From NCBI RefSeq assembly GCF_004341515.1, contig NZ_SLZF01000009.1:62001-126000 (forward strand): DNA of 64,000 nt, given 5' to 3'. The stretch is from Allobosea sp. BK604 (lineage in GTDB: Bacteria; Pseudomonadota; Alphaproteobacteria; Rhizobiales; Beijerinckiaceae). Within the stretch, counting starts at the first letter, position 1. Each line of letters opens with the position of its first letter. A program made the translations under genes and the position numbers. Below the pieces are notes generated by a model. That model was not told the DNA's origin. It saw only the letters and a list, made by a program, of their open reading frames with translations, and did not search any database. Of this stretch, positions 53,319 to 62,209 are shown one piece after another.

Positions 53319-54842
53319 CTATTCTGCCGCGAGGATGGCATCGATGGCGGCTTCGAGATCGGCGCCGGCCTTGTCCAGCCTGGCGCTGAGCGCGGCGCCG
53401 GCGCCGCGATCCGCCGCGATTGTCTCGCGAGCCTTCTCGAGCTGATGCGCTACCTGGTTCGGGGCCGGCGAGCCCTCGACGAAATGGCGAGCCTTGAGGG
53501 AAAGCTCGGGATCCAGCGCCTCGGTGATGTGCTGCTGCGAGATCGTGAGCGGCTGTCCGAGCACTTTCTCCGCGATTGCGGAAATATAGGCCGGATCGAT
53601 CTCGGCCGGGCTGATATTCTGCTCGATGGTTTCGCGCACGAGATGGGCGAGCACCTGATGCGCATCGCGCCAGGAGAGTCCGCCATGCTGCGTCAGCGCG
53701 GCGGCCAGATCGGCCGCCTGGGTCCAGCCTTGCGAGGCGCTGTCCCTGAGGCGCGCCGCATCGAACCGGACCGAGCCGACGATGCCCGACAGCATCTCGA
53801 ACATGTCCTCGGCGGTCTCGCGCGCCTCGTAATAGCTCCACGGCGCCATCAACGTGTCTTCGAGGCCGTCGGACTCGGTCTTCAGCAGCGAGAAGATACC
53901 GCCCATCTTGTTCAGCTCGACCGCCGACTGCCCCCTGATCCAGGCGAGGGCCCAAGAATTCTTCTTCTGCGGCATGATGCTGCTGGTGCTGCAGTAGCGG
54001 TCGTCAAGTTCGGCGAACTTGATCGTGCTCATCGTCCACAAATAGAGATCGCTGGCGACGCTCGCCGCATTCGAGATTGCGATGGACAGCAGCGAATGGG
54101 CGTGGAGCAGGCTGTCGAGATTGATCACCGCGTCGCGCGTGTTGATCTGGACCGCGTCGAAACCCAGCAGGGCGGCGGTCCGGGCGCGCGAGATCCGGAA
54201 GGGCGAGCCGGTCATGATGCCGGAGCCGGCCGGGCTTTCCGCCACCTCCTCGAACAGCGCCAGGGCACGCCGGACATCGCGCGCGAACGGCGCTTCCCAG
54301 GACAGGAGGACATGACCGAGCGAGGTGCATTGCGCGTGCTGGCCGATGCTGAAGGCCGGCATCACGGTATTCACATGCAGCGCCGCGACATTCACCAGGC
54401 TTTCCCTGAGGTCGTTCAGCTTCGCGACGAGCCGGGGAATGCTCCTGCGCAGATTGAAGCGCCAGGCCACGGCGTCTAGATCGCCCGAGCTCCGGCCCAT
54501 GTTGATCCAGCCTGCGCCCGTCGAGCCGAGCGTCTCGGTGAGGAACGCCTCGCCGGAGTGGCGGCCGCCGCCCATCCGGTCACGGACGGTCTCAATGCCT
54601 TCCGCCTCCATATTGCGGAGGCCGCCGAGCAGGCTGCGGGCGATGTCACGGCTGATGAGGCCGCCTTCGAGAAGGGCGATGGTGTGGGCCTTGTCGAAGC
54701 TGTGGAAGGCCAGATAGCTGTGCCGAAGATTCGTGATCGAGCCGGGATAAAAGCGCTTCTGAAGCAGCGGATCGACTTGCTTCGTCAAGCGCGCGCCAAC
54801 CTGGCGAACGACATCGGCCAATGGTCTTCTCCCTTTCGGCAT
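53319..54842 (-). CDS. argininosuccinate lyase-like C-N lyase (fumarase/aspartase superfamily)
   Basis: A 507-residue lyase. The superfamily signature is TSSIMPQKKNSWALA at 286-300, with the mobile-loop catalytic Ser. The second conserved region is QHAQCTSLGH (168-177), and the first is GRSSGDLD (116-123), where true argininosuccinate lyases have GRSRND. That change, the extra length over the usual 460 residues, and the absence of argG nearby argue against arginine synthesis. EDDS lyase, of about 500 residues, belongs to this group and releases fumarate from N-substituted aspartates. It heads an operon with two permeases and an MmgE/PrpD gene. An in-frame TTG at 54821, with AGGGAG upstream, is an alternative start. 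Confidence 0.85.
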   Translation of the reverse strand: MPKGRRPLADVVRQVGARLTKQVDPLLQKRFYPGSITNLRHSYLAFHSFDKAHTIALLEGGLISRDIARSLLGGLRNMEAEGIETVRDRMGGGRHSGEAFLTETLGSTGAGWINMGRSSGDLDAVAWRFNLRRSIPRLVAKLNDLRESLVNVAALHVNTVMPAFSIGQHAQCTSLGHVLLSWEAPFARDVRRALALFEEVAESPAGSGIMTGSPFRISRARTAALLGFDAVQINTRDAVINLDSLLHAHSLLSIAISNAASVASDLYLWTMSTIKFAELDDRYCSTSSIMPQKKNSWALAWIRGQSAVELNKMGGIFSLLKTESDGLEDTLMAPWSYYEARETAEDMFEMLSGIVGSVRFDAARLRDSASQGWTQAADLAAALTQHGGLSWRDAHQVLAHLVRETIEQNISPAEIDPAYISAIAEKVLGQPLTISQQHITEALDPELSLKARHFVEGSPAPNQVAHQLEKARETIAADRGAGAALSARLDKAGADLEAAIDAILAAE

Positions 54843-55143
54843 AGTGCCCTAGCGGCAGGCACTGGATGTCGCATATCCCAGATCGCCTGACGCTAGTCAT
54901 AATTATTATTGTATATACATATTGAGGGCTCCCAAACCTGTCAAACCTGGCGGGCTGAAGACGATCGTTCCGTCGAGGGAGCCGTCGGGCCGGAGCTTCG
55001 TCCCCGCGGATCGCCGTGCCATCCGTCGCGCCCCGCAGGTTGAACGGTCGGCCGTTTCCCCACCAGCTCCCGAATCGCTTATCGGTAGCCGGCAAATTAT
55101 CTGGACATACCGAGCCGGATCCCAGGCCGCGGACGGGCGGTGG
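54843..55143. other. promoter region of the lyase operon
   Basis: A 301-base gap. The AT-rich patch 54,896-54,925 contains the HutC-like palindrome. The remainder is GC-rich and shows nothing further. Confidence 0.4.
54909..54920. promoter_or_regulatory. candidate HutC-type GntR operator
   Basis: TTGTATATACAT contains the perfect palindrome TGTATATACA, the core recognised by HutC-subgroup regulators. It is 67 bases upstream of the lyase start in an otherwise GC-rich region, and the regulator gene lies in the same cluster at 49058. Confidence 0.55.
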
Positions 55144-56217
55144 CTAGCGAGGCTTCGCTGCGTCAGCCGGCCGGGCGACCATCCGAATGGATGCATGCCG
55201 CGCGGCTTCGGCGGGTGTCTTGCCGAACCGGCGGCCGAACGCGGTGGCGAACCGTGTTGCGTTGGTGAAACCGTAACGGCGGGCGATCGCCGCGACCGAC
55301 GCCTCGCCGATGCCGCGTGCGAGCTCGTCATGCGCCAGATCGAGCCGGATGGCATGGAGCGCCGCCAGCGGGGTGCTGCCGCGGAAATGTCTGAAGACGC
55401 TCGTCAGGGTCCGCAAACTGCAGCCGGCGGCCGCGGCGACATGCGTCATTCGGATCGGCTGCGCGCCATGGGCGCGCATGAAATCCTCCGCACGCCGGAC
55501 ATAGGCGGGGATCGCCGTGTCGCCCGTGCTGGCGAGCCGCGCGGTATGGTTATGGCGGGCGCCATGCAGAACCAGCGAGATGATCGAATCGGTCAGGGAT
55601 GCCAGGGCGACCGGGCTGCTCGGCACGCCGTCCTCCCTCTGGAACTCGTGCATGACGAAATCGAGCTGGTGCATCAGGCTGGCCGTGAGCCCCCTGCTCC
55701 AATCGAGGCCGGGCTCGAAATCCAGGGACTGGCGCAGCGGCTCGTCCAGCATGTGCTCCAGCGCGGTCTCCAGATCCGCGACCTTGAAGAAGATGTTGTT
55801 GCGCGCATTGTCGTCGCTGATCGAGAGCCGGCCGCCCGGACCGGGCCTCCAGACGAGGCCCGACCGGGTCGTCGCCGTCGTGACCGCCCCCCCCTTCGCC
55901 AAGGTGATCTGGCCCGCCAGCATGGTCGTGAAGCAGTACAGGTCGCCATCGTCGCCATCGACGGAGACGACGGTTGCGAAACTGCTATCGGCATAGCTCG
56001 CCAGGATCGCCCCCGTTCCACGCGTGGCAAGCGTGAAGATCGGCTGTTCGAACCGCATGCGCCACAGCGCGCGATCCTGCAGTTGATAGGTGTAGACGCG
56101 GCGCGAACGTTCGGCCCGTTCGGGCACGTGAATCTGGCCGTTCAGATCGTCCGGATCATTCGTCCGGACGACATCGAACATCGCCAATCGGGCGGAAGCG
56201 CCCAAAGGTTCGGCCAT
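55144..56217 (-). CDS. AraC-family regulator with N-terminal ligand domain
   Basis: A 357-residue regulator. Residues 35-215 form an AraC-binding-like beta-rich domain. Residues 250-345 are the double HTH: MTHVAAAAGCSLRTLTSVFRHFRG and SVAAIARRYGFTNATRFATAFGRRFGKTPAE. The ATG at 56217 is preferred because GGGGG is six bases upstream; an ATG two codons earlier touches the same site. Longer upstream frames would run into the promoter of the divergent autotransporter gene. The 196-bp divergent gap suggests it controls that gene, as AraC regulators of surface proteins often do; this is inference. Confidence 0.88.
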   Translation of the reverse strand: MAEPLGASARLAMFDVVRTNDPDDLNGQIHVPERAERSRRVYTYQLQDRALWRMRFEQPIFTLATRGTGAILASYADSSFATVVSVDGDDGDLYCFTTMLAGQITLAKGGAVTTATTRSGLVWRPGPGGRLSISDDNARNNIFFKVADLETALEHMLDEPLRQSLDFEPGLDWSRGLTASLMHQLDFVMHEFQREDGVPSSPVALASLTDSIISLVLHGARHNHTARLASTGDTAIPAYVRRAEDFMRAHGAQPIRMTHVAAAAGCSLRTLTSVFRHFRGSTPLAALHAIRLDLAHDELARGIGEASVAAIARRYGFTNATRFATAFGRRFGKTPAEAARHASIRMVARPADAAKPR

Positions 56218-56413
56218 CGACATCCCCCTGCCCCGGCCTTCATCGCCCGAATCTCCCGCCAACTTTGACAAAATCGGCAGCGGATCGACAGATTCGGCGA
56301 CGAAATCCTGAATGTCATCAGAAACATCATCGCCTGTTTCGGGCGATATGCAACCGTGAGTTCCCCGCCTCCCAGCCGCGACTCTGGGGCCCGACATCTT
56401 TCGGATTATACCT

Positions 56414-59400
56414 ATGCCAGCTCTGAACTTCCTCCGCCCCCGGCGCGGAGTCCCGACCGCTGGTCTGGTCGCCCTCGGCTTGTTGCTGGCCACCGCCGAC
56501 GAAGCCTTCGCACAATGCGCGGCAAACGCCTGCGTGGTCACCAGCAGCGCCGACACCTTGGGTGGCGCTCAGACGACGCTCCGGGACGCGATCACCTACG
56601 CGAACGCCAATGCCGGAACCACGATCACGTTCTCAAACGCGATCGCAGGGCAGACGATCACCGTAGGCAGCTCCGGGCTGAACGAACTGCCGCTCGTGAT
56701 CGGGAACAACACCGTCATCGACGGCGGTGCGAACAACATCACCGTGAGCGGCGGCTCGACCAGCGCAACCACCGGCTACCGCGTGTTCTTCATCGGCGAT
56801 GCCGGCCAAACCGGCGCCGCAAGGACGAATGCGACAATCCAGAACCTGACCATAACGGCCGCCAACGCCCGCGGCGGCAGCATCGGTGGCGCCGGCAGCG
56901 GCGGCGGCGGCGGCGCGGGATTGGGCGGCGCGATCTTCGTCAGCTCGACGGGTGCGTTGACGGCTGGGAACCTCACCCTTGCCTCGAACAGCGCCACGGG
57001 CGGGAATGCCCTCGGGCCGAACCACCCCGCCAATATCCACGGTCCCGGCGCAGGCATGGGCGGCGATGTCCCCGACTGCTGCAACGGCGGCGCCGGCGGC
57101 TTCGGAAGCGGGGCGACCGGTGGCGCTGCCGGAGGCGGCTCGGGAGCTCCTGGAGCGTTCACGGGGGGCGCCAGCGCGGGCTCGAGCAATGGCGCCGGGG
57201 GGGCCAGTGGCGGCGGAGGCGGAGGCGGGATCGGGTTCGCTGAAAGCGGCGGCGGCGGCGTCGGCGGCACGCACGCCGGTGGGTTCGGCGGCGGCGGCGG
57301 TGGCGACGGCTTCGGTAGCGGCGGCGCCGGCGGGTTCGGTGGCGGTGGCGGCGCTGGGGCGGTCGGAGGATTCGGCGGCGGTGGCGGCGTTGGAAGCGCC
57401 GGCGGCTTTGCGGGAGGCTCCGGCACCTCTGGCGCCGGAGCCGGCGGCGGCGGAGGCGCCGGCCTGGGGGGCGCCATCTTCGTCACGGAGGGCGGCTCTC
57501 TCACATTCAACAATTCGCTGAACGTCACCGGTAACAGCGTGACGGCCGGCACGGCGACGCCGCCCGCGGCGGCCGGCTCGGCCTTCGGGGCGGGGCTCTT
57601 CCTGCAGGGGAACGGCAACATCGTCTTCAACCCGGCGCTCGGAGCCTCCCAGAGCATCGGCAACGCCATCGCCGACCAGACGGGGTCGGGCGGCACGGGC
57701 ACCTTCGCATCGGGCGGGCCGACCTGCACGCCTGGGGCCGCGACGCCCTGCGCCGGTTATGCCGGCGCCGGGAGCTGGAGCTTGACCAAGAACGGGGCTG
57801 GCACGCTGACCCTGTCGGGCCCCAACACCTATTCCGGCGGCACGACGATCAATGCCGGCACGCTGGTCGGTTCGTCGACCTCCTTCGGATCGGGCGCGAT
57901 CAACGACAATGCGGCCCTGATCCTCGATCAGGCGGCCGCGGGCACCTTGGCCAACCTCATCACCGGCACCGGAACGGTCACCAAGACCGGGGCCGGGGCC
58001 CTCACCCTGACCGGCCCCAACTCCTACCTGGGCGGCACGACGATCAGTGCCGGCACGCTGATCGGCTCGTCGACCTCCTTCGGATCGGGCGCGATCGATG
58101 ACAATGCGGCCCTGATCCTCGATCAGGCGACCGCGGCCACCTTCGCCAACCTGATCACCGGCACGGGAACGCTCACCAAGACCGGAGCGGGCGCGCTCAC
58201 GCTGACCGGCCCCAACACCTACTTGGGCGGAACGACGATCAGTGCCGGCACGCTGATCGGCTCGTCGACCTCCTTCGGATCGGGAGCGATCGACAACAAT
58301 GCGGCCCTGATCCTCGATCAGGCGACCGCGGCCACCTTCGCCAACCTGATCACCGGCACGGGAACACTCACCAAGACCGGAGCGGGCGCCCTCACCCTGA
58401 CGGGCTCCAACACCTACTTGGGCGGCACGACGATCAGTGCCGGCACGCTGATCGGGTCCTCCACCAGCTTCGGTACCGGGCCGATCGTGAACGACGCCGC
58501 GCTCGAGATCGATCAGGCGGCCGCAGGCACCCTCGCTGGCGCCATCTCGGGCAGTGGCACCCTGACGAAGACAGGAGCGGGCGCCCTCACCCTGGCCGGC
58601 CCCAACACCTATGCAGGCGGCACGACGATCAGCGCCGGCACACTGATCGGCTCGTCGACCTCCTTCGGATCGGGCGCGATCGACAACAATGCCGCCCTGA
58701 TCCTCGATCAGGCGACCGCGGGCACCCTCGCCAACCTGATCACCGGCACCGGAACGGTCACCAAGACCGGTGCGGGCGCCCTCGCCCTGACCGGCACCAA
58801 CAGCTATGCGGGCGGCACGACGATCAGTGCCGGCACGCTGATCGGGTCCTCCACCAGCTTCGGTACCGGGTCGATCGCCAACGACGCCACGCTCGAGATC
58901 GATCAGGCGACCGCAGGCACGCTCGCCAACCTGATCACCGGCACCGGAACGGTCACCAAGACCGGAGCGGGCGCGCTCACCCTGGCCGGCCCCAACACCT
59001 ACCTGGGCGGCACGACGATCAGCGCCGGCACGCTGATCGGCTCGTCGACCTCCTTCGGATCGGGCGTGATCGACGACAATGCGGCCCTGATCCTCGATCA
59101 GGCGACCGCGGCCACCTTCGCCAACCTGATCACCGGCACCGGAACGCTCACCAAGACCGGGGCCGGGGCGCTCACCCTGACCGGCCCCAACAGCTATGCG
59201 GGCGGCACGACCATCGTGGCCGGCACGCTGATCGGGTCCTCCACCAGCTTCGGTACCGGGCCGGTCGTGAACGATGCCGCGCTCCAGATCGATCAGGCGG
59301 CCGCAGGCACGCTCGCTGGCGCCATCTCGGGCAGCGGCACCTTGACCAAGACCGGAGCGGGCGCCCTCACCCTGACCGGCTCCAACACCTATGCGGGCGG

Positions 59401-61774
59401 CACGACGATCAGTGCCGGCATGCTGATCGGGTCCTCCACCAGTTTTGGTACCGGTCCGATCGCGAACGGCGCCGCGCTCCAGATCGATCAGGCGGCCGCA
59501 GGCACGCTTGCTGGCGCCATCTCGGGCAGCGGCACCCTGACCAAGACCGGAGCGGGCGCCCTCACCCTGACCGGTCCCAACACCTACTTGGGCGGAACGA
59601 CGATCAGTGCCGGCACGCTGATCGGCTCGTCGACCTCCTTCGGATCGGGCGCGATCGACGACAATGCGGCCCTGATCCTCGATCAGGCGACCGCGGGCAC
59701 CTTCGCCAACCTGATCACCGGCACCGGAACGGTCACCAAGACCGGAGCGGGCGCCCTCACCCTGACCGCGGCCAATACCTATTCGGGCATGACGACGATC
59801 GAGACCGGCGTCCTGGCGGGTGGCGCGGCCAACAGGTTCAGCAATGCCAGCACGACCTGGGTCAATCCCGGCGGAACGCTTGACCTCGGCGGCTTCGCCC
59901 AGTCCATCGCCAATGTGACGCTGAACGGTGGCACGCTGCGCAACGGCGCCTTGACGGGGGCGGTGACCTCCAATGGCGGCACGGTCAACGGGCTGGGCGG
60001 GCCGGCTTCGCTGACCAGCGTTGCCGGCACGACGACCGTTCTGGGCACGAACGCCTATACCGGTGCGACGACCGTCACGGCAGGCACGCTGATCGTGAAC
60101 GGCTCGATCGCTTCGTCCTCCGGCCTGAGCGTCGCAGCGGGCGGGACGGTGGGCGGCTCGGGCACGCTGCCGACGGCGGTCGTGAACGGCACGCTGTCTC
60201 CAGGCAATTCGCCTGGAACCATCAGCATCAACGGCAATCTGACGCTCGGCGCCAGCTCGCTCTACCTGGCCGAGCTGCAGGGTGCCGTCGCCGACCGGAT
60301 CAACGTCACCGGCACGGCGAGCCTCGCCGGGACATTGCAGCTGGTGCCGCTCGGCAACGCCTTTCTCTTCTCCTCGCCCTATACCCTGCTATCGGCCGCC
60401 GGCGGCCTCGGCGGCACGCGCTTCGGCACGGACAATGCCAGCACCTCCTTCGGCGATGGCGTCACCAGCACCGTCAGCTACACCGCGACGGATGTGCAGC
60501 TGACCCTGGAGCCGAAGCCTCTGGCGCCGATCGTCATCGATCCGGTGATACCGCCGCCCGTAGCGCCCACTCTGACGCCCGCCACCAGCCTCGGGCGGCC
60601 GACGAACGCGCTGTCGGTCGCGCTGGCGATCGACCGGGCGGTCGCGAACGGAGCCGATCCGTCGGCGCTCTTCGCGATCTACAACCTGCCGGCCGCGGCC
60701 ATTCCCGCCGCCGTGAACCAGCTCTCGGGAGAGGTGCACACGGCCGCTCCCGCGATGGCCGCCAGCGGCGCGGACCAGTTCCTGCGCACGATGCTCGATG
60801 GTTCCGGGCCGGGCCGGCTCATGGGTGGGCCGAACGGCCCTGCCGGCGCCGCCGGCTTCACCGCCGATCTTCCGTCCAGAGCGGATGGGGCCGGACGCCC
60901 GACATTCGATCCCGCGCGCTTTTCCGTCTGGGGCGCGACCTTCGGCTCGACGGGACGGACCGACGGCGATGCGACGACGGGGACCGCGAACCGCAATCTC
61001 TCCGACGGCTATGTCGCTGTCGGCGCCGATATCCGGCTCGGCTCCAATACGGTTGCGGGCTTCGCGGCCTCCGGCGGCCAGTCGCGAGCCTCGCTCTCCG
61101 GCGGGCTCGGCAAGGCGGATGCCGACGTCTTCCAGGCCGGTCTCTACGGCCGCACCATGCTCGGATCGCTCAACCTCGCCGCCGCGCTCAGCTATGCGAG
61201 GCTCGACACCGACACGACACGGGCGATTCCGTCGCTCGGCCGCAGCGGCGTGACCGCGTCCTACGACACGCAGGCCTGGAGCGGCCGGGCCGAGGCCAGC
61301 TTTCCCGTGGCCACATGGGCCCTGGGGGCCGGAAGCCGCATTGCGGTCCTGCCGCTCGCCGCATTCCAGTTCGTGCAGGCGAGGAGCCCGGCGGCGGTCG
61401 AGCGCGACTGGACCGGCGCCCCGGCGGGGACATTGGCCCTGGCGCGTCGTTCCGACATGACGAGCCGCAGCGAACTCGGCGTCCGGATCGAGGGCGATCT
61501 GATGGCCGGCGCGATGCCTGTCACGGGTTTTGTCCGCGCCGCCTGGGCGCATTACTACCAGCGCGACGCGGAGCTATCCGCCTCGATCAACGGCTTGCCC
61601 GGGGCGATTTTTGGGGTGACCGGCGCCAAACCGGACCGCAACAGCGCCCTCATCGCCGCCGGCGCCGACATCAAGCTCAGCCAGACCGTCAGCCTGGGCA
61701 TGCGCGTCGATTCCGAACTCTCAGGAAACACGAAGCGGATCGGCGGCACGGCGCAGCTCAGGGTCAGCTTCTGA
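56414..61774 (+). CDS. giant autotransporter (type Va) with PATR-type repeats
   Basis: A 1786-residue surface protein. Residues 1-33 are a signal peptide ending AFA. Residues 40-155 look like a beta-helix start (SSADTLGGAQTTLRDAITYA). Residues 156-365 are extremely Gly-rich. Residues 461-1110 are ten 65-residue autotransporter-associated beta-strand repeats with TYxGGTTIxAGTLIGSSTSFG cores. A further passenger section reaches about 1390 and ends in a Pro-rich linker (VIPPPVAPTL). The last 290 residues are the autotransporter barrel (FSVWGATFGS ... QLRVSF with terminal Phe). It should be exported across the outer membrane and act as an adhesin or in aggregation. The ligand is unknown. It is divergent from an AraC gene. 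Confidence 0.92.
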   Translation: MPALNFLRPRRGVPTAGLVALGLLLATADEAFAQCAANACVVTSSADTLGGAQTTLRDAITYANANAGTTITFSNAIAGQTITVGSSGLNELPLVIGNNTVIDGGANNITVSGGSTSATTGYRVFFIGDAGQTGAARTNATIQNLTITAANARGGSIGGAGSGGGGGAGLGGAIFVSSTGALTAGNLTLASNSATGGNALGPNHPANIHGPGAGMGGDVPDCCNGGAGGFGSGATGGAAGGGSGAPGAFTGGASAGSSNGAGGASGGGGGGGIGFAESGGGGVGGTHAGGFGGGGGGDGFGSGGAGGFGGGGGAGAVGGFGGGGGVGSAGGFAGGSGTSGAGAGGGGGAGLGGAIFVTEGGSLTFNNSLNVTGNSVTAGTATPPAAAGSAFGAGLFLQGNGNIVFNPALGASQSIGNAIADQTGSGGTGTFASGGPTCTPGAATPCAGYAGAGSWSLTKNGAGTLTLSGPNTYSGGTTINAGTLVGSSTSFGSGAINDNAALILDQAAAGTLANLITGTGTVTKTGAGALTLTGPNSYLGGTTISAGTLIGSSTSFGSGAIDDNAALILDQATAATFANLITGTGTLTKTGAGALTLTGPNTYLGGTTISAGTLIGSSTSFGSGAIDNNAALILDQATAATFANLITGTGTLTKTGAGALTLTGSNTYLGGTTISAGTLIGSSTSFGTGPIVNDAALEIDQAAAGTLAGAISGSGTLTKTGAGALTLAGPNTYAGGTTISAGTLIGSSTSFGSGAIDNNAALILDQATAGTLANLITGTGTVTKTGAGALALTGTNSYAGGTTISAGTLIGSSTSFGTGSIANDATLEIDQATAGTLANLITGTGTVTKTGAGALTLAGPNTYLGGTTISAGTLIGSSTSFGSGVIDDNAALILDQATAATFANLITGTGTLTKTGAGALTLTGPNSYAGGTTIVAGTLIGSSTSFGTGPVVNDAALQIDQAAAGTLAGAISGSGTLTKTGAGALTLTGSNTYAGGTTISAGMLIGSSTSFGTGPIANGAALQIDQAAAGTLAGAISGSGTLTKTGAGALTLTGPNTYLGGTTISAGTLIGSSTSFGSGAIDDNAALILDQATAGTFANLITGTGTVTKTGAGALTLTAANTYSGMTTIETGVLAGGAANRFSNASTTWVNPGGTLDLGGFAQSIANVTLNGGTLRNGALTGAVTSNGGTVNGLGGPASLTSVAGTTTVLGTNAYTGATTVTAGTLIVNGSIASSSGLSVAAGGTVGGSGTLPTAVVNGTLSPGNSPGTISINGNLTLGASSLYLAELQGAVADRINVTGTASLAGTLQLVPLGNAFLFSSPYTLLSAAGGLGGTRFGTDNASTSFGDGVTSTVSYTATDVQLTLEPKPLAPIVIDPVIPPPVAPTLTPATSLGRPTNALSVALAIDRAVANGADPSALFAIYNLPAAAIPAAVNQLSGEVHTAAPAMAASGADQFLRTMLDGSGPGRLMGGPNGPAGAAGFTADLPSRADGAGRPTFDPARFSVWGATFGSTGRTDGDATTGTANRNLSDGYVAVGADIRLGSNTVAGFAASGGQSRASLSGGLGKADADVFQAGLYGRTMLGSLNLAAALSYARLDTDTTRAIPSLGRSGVTASYDTQAWSGRAEASFPVATWALGAGSRIAVLPLAAFQFVQARSPAAVERDWTGAPAGTLALARRSDMTSRSELGVRIEGDLMAGAMPVTGFVRAAWAHYYQRDAELSASINGLPGAIFGVTGAKPDRNSALIAAGADIKLSQTVSLGMRVDSELSGNTKRIGGTAQLRVSF
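57794..59743 (+). repeat. ten in-frame 195-bp tandem repeats in the autotransporter
   Basis: Ten units of exactly 195 bp, with no insertion or deletion, followed by a diverging eleventh partial unit. Units 1, 2, 3, 5, 7 and 10 are type A (GSGAIDDNAALILDQ ... NLITGTGT). Units 4, 8 and 9 are type B (GTGPIVNDAALEIDQ ... LAGAISGSGT). Unit 6 begins as B and ends as A, a likely recombinant. Confidence 0.9.
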
Positions 61775-62209
61775 GACGCATCGCGGCGCAGCTGATGGAC
61801 GGGCTTATCCCGCAAGCGCGCTGACCCGACGCAGGGCTTCGGCTGTCCGGATTTGCGGCTCTGCGCGTTGGCCGCAAGCCGGGATCGGGCGCTTGGGTTG
61901 AGTCGATCCTGCGCCAAGAACCGACATCGGCTCGACGCCGAGAGGCGGACATTGACAAGCGGTGAAACGGCGGTCTGCTGCGAACGAGATTGTGCGCAAG
62001 CGCGCTGACGGTCCTTGAGTGATCCGTGCCGTGGACCATGCGCTGAGTTTGCTTCGGGTTCGGATGAGCCGGCCGCCTCCTTTCGACGATGAAGCGCCGT
62101 CGCCCTCCGGATCGCCAGCGTGACATGCATGTCCCTGGTCTTAGTTGTGCCAAGAGCCGATGCCAGAAGGCCCGATTGCACTGGTGCACGGAATTGAGGC
62201 TGACCATAG
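61775..62209. other. intergenic, no gene recognised
   Basis: 435 bases between the autotransporter and the penicillin-binding protein gene. Frames on the minus strand are open but show no family features. No clear terminator was seen after the autotransporter. Confidence 0.4.

Noticed and set aside
56356-57243. Plus-strand frame overlapping the autotransporter start
   Set aside because: Arg-rich out-of-phase reading of the Gly-rich passenger; no signal or family features.
57794-59743. Regular repeats considered as a CRISPR-like array
   Set aside because: The 195-bp units are in frame, fully coding and lack unique spacers.
61805-62207. Open minus-strand frames after the autotransporter
   Set aside because: No ribosome binding site, no family pattern, and Arg/Pro/Ser-rich composition as in other non-coding GC-rich gaps.
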